DNA of 64,000 nt from positions 620,001 to 684,000 of the forward strand of contig JARYIJ010000001.1 in the NCBI GenBank assembly GCA_029980465.1, in the 5' to 3' direction. This stretch comes from Pseudolabrys sp. (GTDB lineage Bacteria; Pseudomonadota; Alphaproteobacteria; Rhizobiales; Xanthobacteraceae). Shown here one piece after another: positions 61,041-64,000 of the stretch (position 1 is its first letter; the number at the start of each line of letters is the position of its first letter). Made by a program: the position numbers and the translations under genes. A model generated the notes under the pieces. The model saw only the letters and a list, made by a program, of their open reading frames with translations. It made no database searches and was not told where the DNA came from.

Positions 61041-61242
61041 AGCGCACGGTGTCAGGAAGATCGCGGCAACGACGACGGCGAACAACGGCGCCAGCAACGC
61101 GCAGCTGCGAGCTTTGTTTGGCTGGACCGACGATCAGATGCCTTCGCTCTACACGCGTGCCGCCGATCGCAGCCGGCTCTCCTTGGAGGCCGCGCACAAG
61201 CTGGCGAACGCAGAACGAACTCCTATTCCTGCACCTGGTTAG
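61033..61242 (+). pseudogene. Tyrosine recombinase C-terminal fragment
   Basis: The 69-residue frame reads SAHGVRKIAATTTANNGASNA and LFGWTDDQMPSLYTRAADRSRL: the box II HGxRK arginine motif and the catalytic tyrosine (LYTRAADR) of phage-type integrases. With the fragment at 60410 it shows that an integrase was disrupted by the DUF2493 piece and the palindrome. Not functional alone. Confidence 0.82.
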
Positions 61243-61407
61243 CCGATGCGGGCGTCAGAGCAAAAACACGGGCAAAAACAACGTCGAAAAAGGAAAGTGG
61301 TGCGGTCAAGAGCAGCAGGTCCTTACCCGGGGATGCCGACGGACCGAATGCCAACGACGGCTTCGTCTCATGCCCGCGGGACAGAGCCGAGCCCTTCGCG
61401 TTACTAG

Positions 61408-62817
61408 CTATCCGGCAAATGTCGGCCACCCGACTGGCGTGCGACGCCGCACGAGTTTTGACAAGCCGAGAATACGCGGTTCGGAAAACCGAGGACCAAT
61501 GATCTGCAATCCGACCGGCAGTCCCGTGTTCGTCTTGCCACATGGGGCAGAGCCGGCTGGAAACCCAACTAGCGTCACCAGGAAGTTGGATGCGACCCAG
61601 TCGATATAATTTTCAAGGCGTTTACCACCGATCATATCAGGAAAGCTCTTCTCAATCGGGTAAGGTGTCACTGGCGCCGTCGGCGTCAGCAGAAAATCGT
61701 ATCGCGATAAAACATCGCAAAATTTTTTCCAGATTTTCTCTCGTACTGTCTCCGCTTGCGCGATGTCTTCGACCGTCAGCTTCAAGCCGTCGCGAATATT
61801 GCCGGCAAGGTTAGGGCCGAATTCAGGCAACATCGGCAGCCGCTCAAGCTGCTGCCCCACCATCCATTGCCCTCGTAAAACCTTGTAGGCATCGATTCCC
61901 TCGGAAACATCGAAGACTATATCATCGACAATCGCACCCTCGTCTTCTAGACCCCGAGCCGCTATGCGGCAGAGATCGTCGACATCCGGATCAACGCCGA
62001 GGCCGGAAATATCGGAGACATAGGCAATGCGCACCCCCCTTGCGTTGTCCGTCCGCTCGACCTCGGCAAGCGCGCTTTGCCACGGTGGCGTTGCCGAGAC
62101 TGGCCAGAATGGGTCAAGTCCAGTCATGCCATCGAGCATCAAGGCCGCATCTTCCGCTGATCGTGCCAGCGGCCCGTGCACTTGGCCGGCATCCCAAGGC
62201 AAACGCATTCCCTCGTTTGGAATAAGTCCACCGGTGGTACGAACACCGACAATGCCACAGAACGAAGCCGGGATGCGCACCGAACATCCGAAATCGGTGC
62301 CGTGCGCAATCGGTACCATTCCGCTCGCAACCGCAACCGCTGAGCCGCCGGACGAACCTGCCGGACTCAATTCCGGATTCCACGGATTGCGCGTGGCACC
62401 GAACAATTCATTGACGGTGTTGGCGCCCGTCGCGAATTCCGGCGTGTTGGTCTTGCCAAGGATGATGGCGCCGGCACGGCGCAAGCGCACGACCACCGCA
62501 GCATCCTCGGCCGGCACGAAATCCTTGTACAGCGGAGAACCATAGGTTGTCCGGATGCCGGCTGTCAGGGTGACATCCTTGATCACCACCGGGAGCCCGT
62601 GCAGCGGCCCGAGCGTTTCATGATTAAGAACGGCGGCCTCGGCGGCCTTTGCGGCTAAACGCGCCTTGTCTTCCGCCAGGGTGACAATCGCATTAAATTT
62701 CGGGTTCTGGACCGCGATGGTCTCGAGATGCGCATCAAGCACCTCGACAGGAGAGATGTCTCTCTGCTTGATACGGGTAGCCAACTCGACTGCGGAGGTG
62801 CGAGAGAGATTCATCAT
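61408..62817 (-). CDS. Amidase-signature family amidase (island border)
   Basis: The roughly 469-residue amidase has Lys in LHGLPVVIKDVTLTAG, cis-Ser in PAGSSGGSAVAVASGMVP and nucleophile Ser in TDFGCSVRIPASFCGIVG. The start is MMNLSRTSAVELATRI at 62817; upstream in-frame codons lack similarity. It is divergent from the lysR gene with a 131-base gap, a usual layout for LysR control. It is the third amidase in the window, close in type to the other island amidase but not identical. The substrate is unknown. Confidence 0.92.
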   Translation of the reverse strand: MMNLSRTSAVELATRIKQRDISPVEVLDAHLETIAVQNPKFNAIVTLAEDKARLAAKAAEAAVLNHETLGPLHGLPVVIKDVTLTAGIRTTYGSPLYKDFVPAEDAAVVVRLRRAGAIILGKTNTPEFATGANTVNELFGATRNPWNPELSPAGSSGGSAVAVASGMVPIAHGTDFGCSVRIPASFCGIVGVRTTGGLIPNEGMRLPWDAGQVHGPLARSAEDAALMLDGMTGLDPFWPVSATPPWQSALAEVERTDNARGVRIAYVSDISGLGVDPDVDDLCRIAARGLEDEGAIVDDIVFDVSEGIDAYKVLRGQWMVGQQLERLPMLPEFGPNLAGNIRDGLKLTVEDIAQAETVREKIWKKFCDVLSRYDFLLTPTAPVTPYPIEKSFPDMIGGKRLENYIDWVASNFLVTLVGFPAGSAPCGKTNTGLPVGLQIIGPRFSEPRILGLSKLVRRRTPVGWPTFAG

Positions 62818-62948
62818 GAGGCTTCGGCACTCCGGTTTTCGGAGCAAAGTTTTTCGCAGCCTGCCGGAGCTGTCCAACAACAATTAATGATGCGGCTATC
62901 GGGCCGCCCGATGGCTATTCCCTGATTTGACCCTTGAACGGACGAGAA

Positions 62949-63866
62949 ATGGCATCCCAGATCGAGCTTTGGATGGAGATCAGGCAGATCCGCTACGCGC
63001 TTGCTGTCGCCAGCGAACGCAGCTTCACCAAGGCCGCCAATCAGCTCAACATCACCCAGTCGGCGGTGTCCGAGCAAATCAAGCTGCTCGAGACCCGCAT
63101 CGGATTTGACCTGTTTCGCCGGACCAGCCGGGGCATCGAACAGACTGAACGCGGCCGCATGTTTCTCTACGAGGCCGAACACGTCTTTTCCGACCTGATG
63201 AAGCTCGGCGATGTGGCCCGCCGCCTCAGCGGCGCCGATGTCGAATCCCTGGTGCTTGGGATGGGATCGGGCCTCGCCCCTGCGCTGATCCCGCGCCTGT
63301 TTCCGCGGGCGCCCTTTCCGTCAAATCTCCATCTGGAGATTCGAACCACGCCGACCCGGCTGGTTTTCGACGCGCTTTGCGAAGACAAGATTGATCTCGG
63401 GCTTGTGGTCGATGTCGGTCCGGACCGGGTGCCAACCGGTCTGGTGGGAACGCCGCTGCTCACGCTAGACCTCGCTCTGATCCTGCCCAAAGCCCATCCG
63501 CTCGCCGACCAGAATTACAAGATCGATATTACTGCGCTCGCCCAGGAGCCGATCATCATGAACGAGCTGTCCATCGGCTATGGCCAGATCGTGCATAAGA
63601 TGTTCACGGATCTGGGCATCCAGCCCCGCATCCGCGCCATCGTCGATAATGTCGAGACCATCAAGATGATGGTTCAGACCGGCACCGGCATCGCGATCAT
63701 CCCGACCGGCTCGGCCGACGACGCCATCAAGCTTGGCCTGATCGAGCAGCGCCCGATCGGCAATGCCGCAACAATGACGATCAGCGCCTATCACTCCCGG
63801 CAGGCTCTTTCCCGCCGCAAGAAAACCCTGATCAACTGGCTGCTACAACCGGCCAGCAAAGTATGA
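62949..63866 (+). CDS. LysR family transcriptional regulator
   Basis: The roughly 305-residue protein has the winged helix-turn-helix IRQIRYALAVASERSFTKAANQLNITQSAVSEQIKLLETRIG (about 10-52) and a periplasmic-binding-type effector domain (LEIRTTPTRLVFDALCEDKIDLGLVVD onwards). ATG 62949 is chosen; an ATG eight codons later and a TTG at 62934 are alternatives. The probable target is the divergent amidase. Confidence 0.93.
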   Translation: MASQIELWMEIRQIRYALAVASERSFTKAANQLNITQSAVSEQIKLLETRIGFDLFRRTSRGIEQTERGRMFLYEAEHVFSDLMKLGDVARRLSGADVESLVLGMGSGLAPALIPRLFPRAPFPSNLHLEIRTTPTRLVFDALCEDKIDLGLVVDVGPDRVPTGLVGTPLLTLDLALILPKAHPLADQNYKIDITALAQEPIIMNELSIGYGQIVHKMFTDLGIQPRIRAIVDNVETIKMMVQTGTGIAIIPTGSADDAIKLGLIEQRPIGNAATMTISAYHSRQALSRRKKTLINWLLQPASKV

Positions 63867-63883
63867 TGGAGCCATGCGCTCCT

Positions 63884-64000
63884 TTAATTGGATTGCACGG
63901 TCATCTCTCGCGATGATAGCGCCGGCACCAGATTCTTGACCATGTGCGACGCTACAATCACGCGGCCGACCGAAAAGGCTTCGTGATTGCTATCGATCTC
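63884..64000 (-). CDS. C-terminal end of an unidentified protein (cut by window edge)
   Basis: A minus-strand frame is open from base 64000 to a TAA at 63884-63886, giving 38 residues that include HEAFSVGRVIVASHMVKNLV and end VQSN. It converges with lysR 18 bases away, has a natural stop and good codon use, so it is likely the end of a real gene. The piece is too short to assign a function. Confidence 0.5.
   Translation of the reverse strand, partial: EIDSNHEAFSVGRVIVASHMVKNLVPALSSREMTVQSN

Larger units (their letters stand above)
60864..61407. other. Decayed island segment (contains palindrome and integrase end)
   Basis: Apart from the palindrome at 61001-61040 and the integrase C-terminus (61033-61242), nothing codes here with confidence. 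The sequence 60864-61000 has no recognisable product. From 61243 to 61407 a frame continues in several directions without homology; it precedes the stop codon of the convergent amidase. Confidence 0.5.

Overview
The window is GC-rich (roughly two-thirds G+C by eye) and carries gene neighbourhoods typical of Hyphomicrobiales (Rhizobiales): mutL / arfB / tandem M16 peptidases / lspA / ileS, then ribF, hisS-hisZ-hisG, CIRCE-groESL and glcDEF with malate synthase. A Bradyrhizobium/Xanthobacteraceae (Pseudolabrys-like) relative is the best guess. That placement is inferred from gene order and protein sequences; no rRNA or tRNA was found to confirm it.

Layout. 1-10 kb: housekeeping genes, all on the minus strand (mutL partial, arfB, DUF1330, two M16 peptidases, a DUF3035-like exported protein, lspA, ileS), interrupted by a small GIY-YIG nuclease gene lying between near-perfect 28-bp inverted repeats. 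10-11.4 kb: a repeat field containing a candidate structured RNA behind a near-consensus sigma-70 promoter. 11.4-21.7 kb: ribF, cheY, a HAD phosphatase, a degenerate EAL protein, a class III aminotransferase, hisS, hisZ and hisG. 21.9-26.6 kb: a branched-chain-amino-acid-type ABC importer with its two ATPases fused. 26.6-32.5 kb: GtrA / glycosyltransferase / ChbG-like deacetylase, an L,D-transpeptidase, cheZ, an MFS transporter and a lipoprotein. 32.5-34.7 kb: groESL with promoter and CIRCE. 34.7-41.3 kb: amidase, SbmA/BacA-like ABC exporter, an IS5-family element, a porin and a ketopantoate-reductase-like protein. 41.3-42.6 kb: a second repeat field with an inverted copy of the RNA candidate. 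42.7-49.1 kb: malate synthase and glycolate oxidase (glyoxylate metabolism). 49.2-51.7 kb: cytochrome c, universal stress protein behind an FNR/FixK-type box, GNAT, TetR.

51.9-62.8 kb looks like an acquired catabolic island. G+C is visibly lower, eight co-directional genes run from two signal-less NMT1/THI5-like proteins through a MetX-like hydrolase and a polar-amino-acid-type ABC importer to an amidase, and a divergent GntR/UTRA regulator sits at the head. Fragments of tyrosine integrase and a truncated DUF2493 gene mark its edge, followed by another amidase and a divergent LysR regulator.

The most unusual material is in the repeats. (1) Several GTC...GAC-bounded two-hairpin elements share one architecture; one carries the GIY-YIG gene as cargo and others look like empty versions. 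(2) Two inverted copies of a long element each combine a TTGACA-16-TATAGT promoter with a multibranched set of hairpins whose loops contain UCGCC; the copies preserve the fold while differing in hairpin number. (3) Palindromes have entered or abut coding sequence in ileS, arfB and hisS, and ileS and hisS both contain AT-richer internal tracts.
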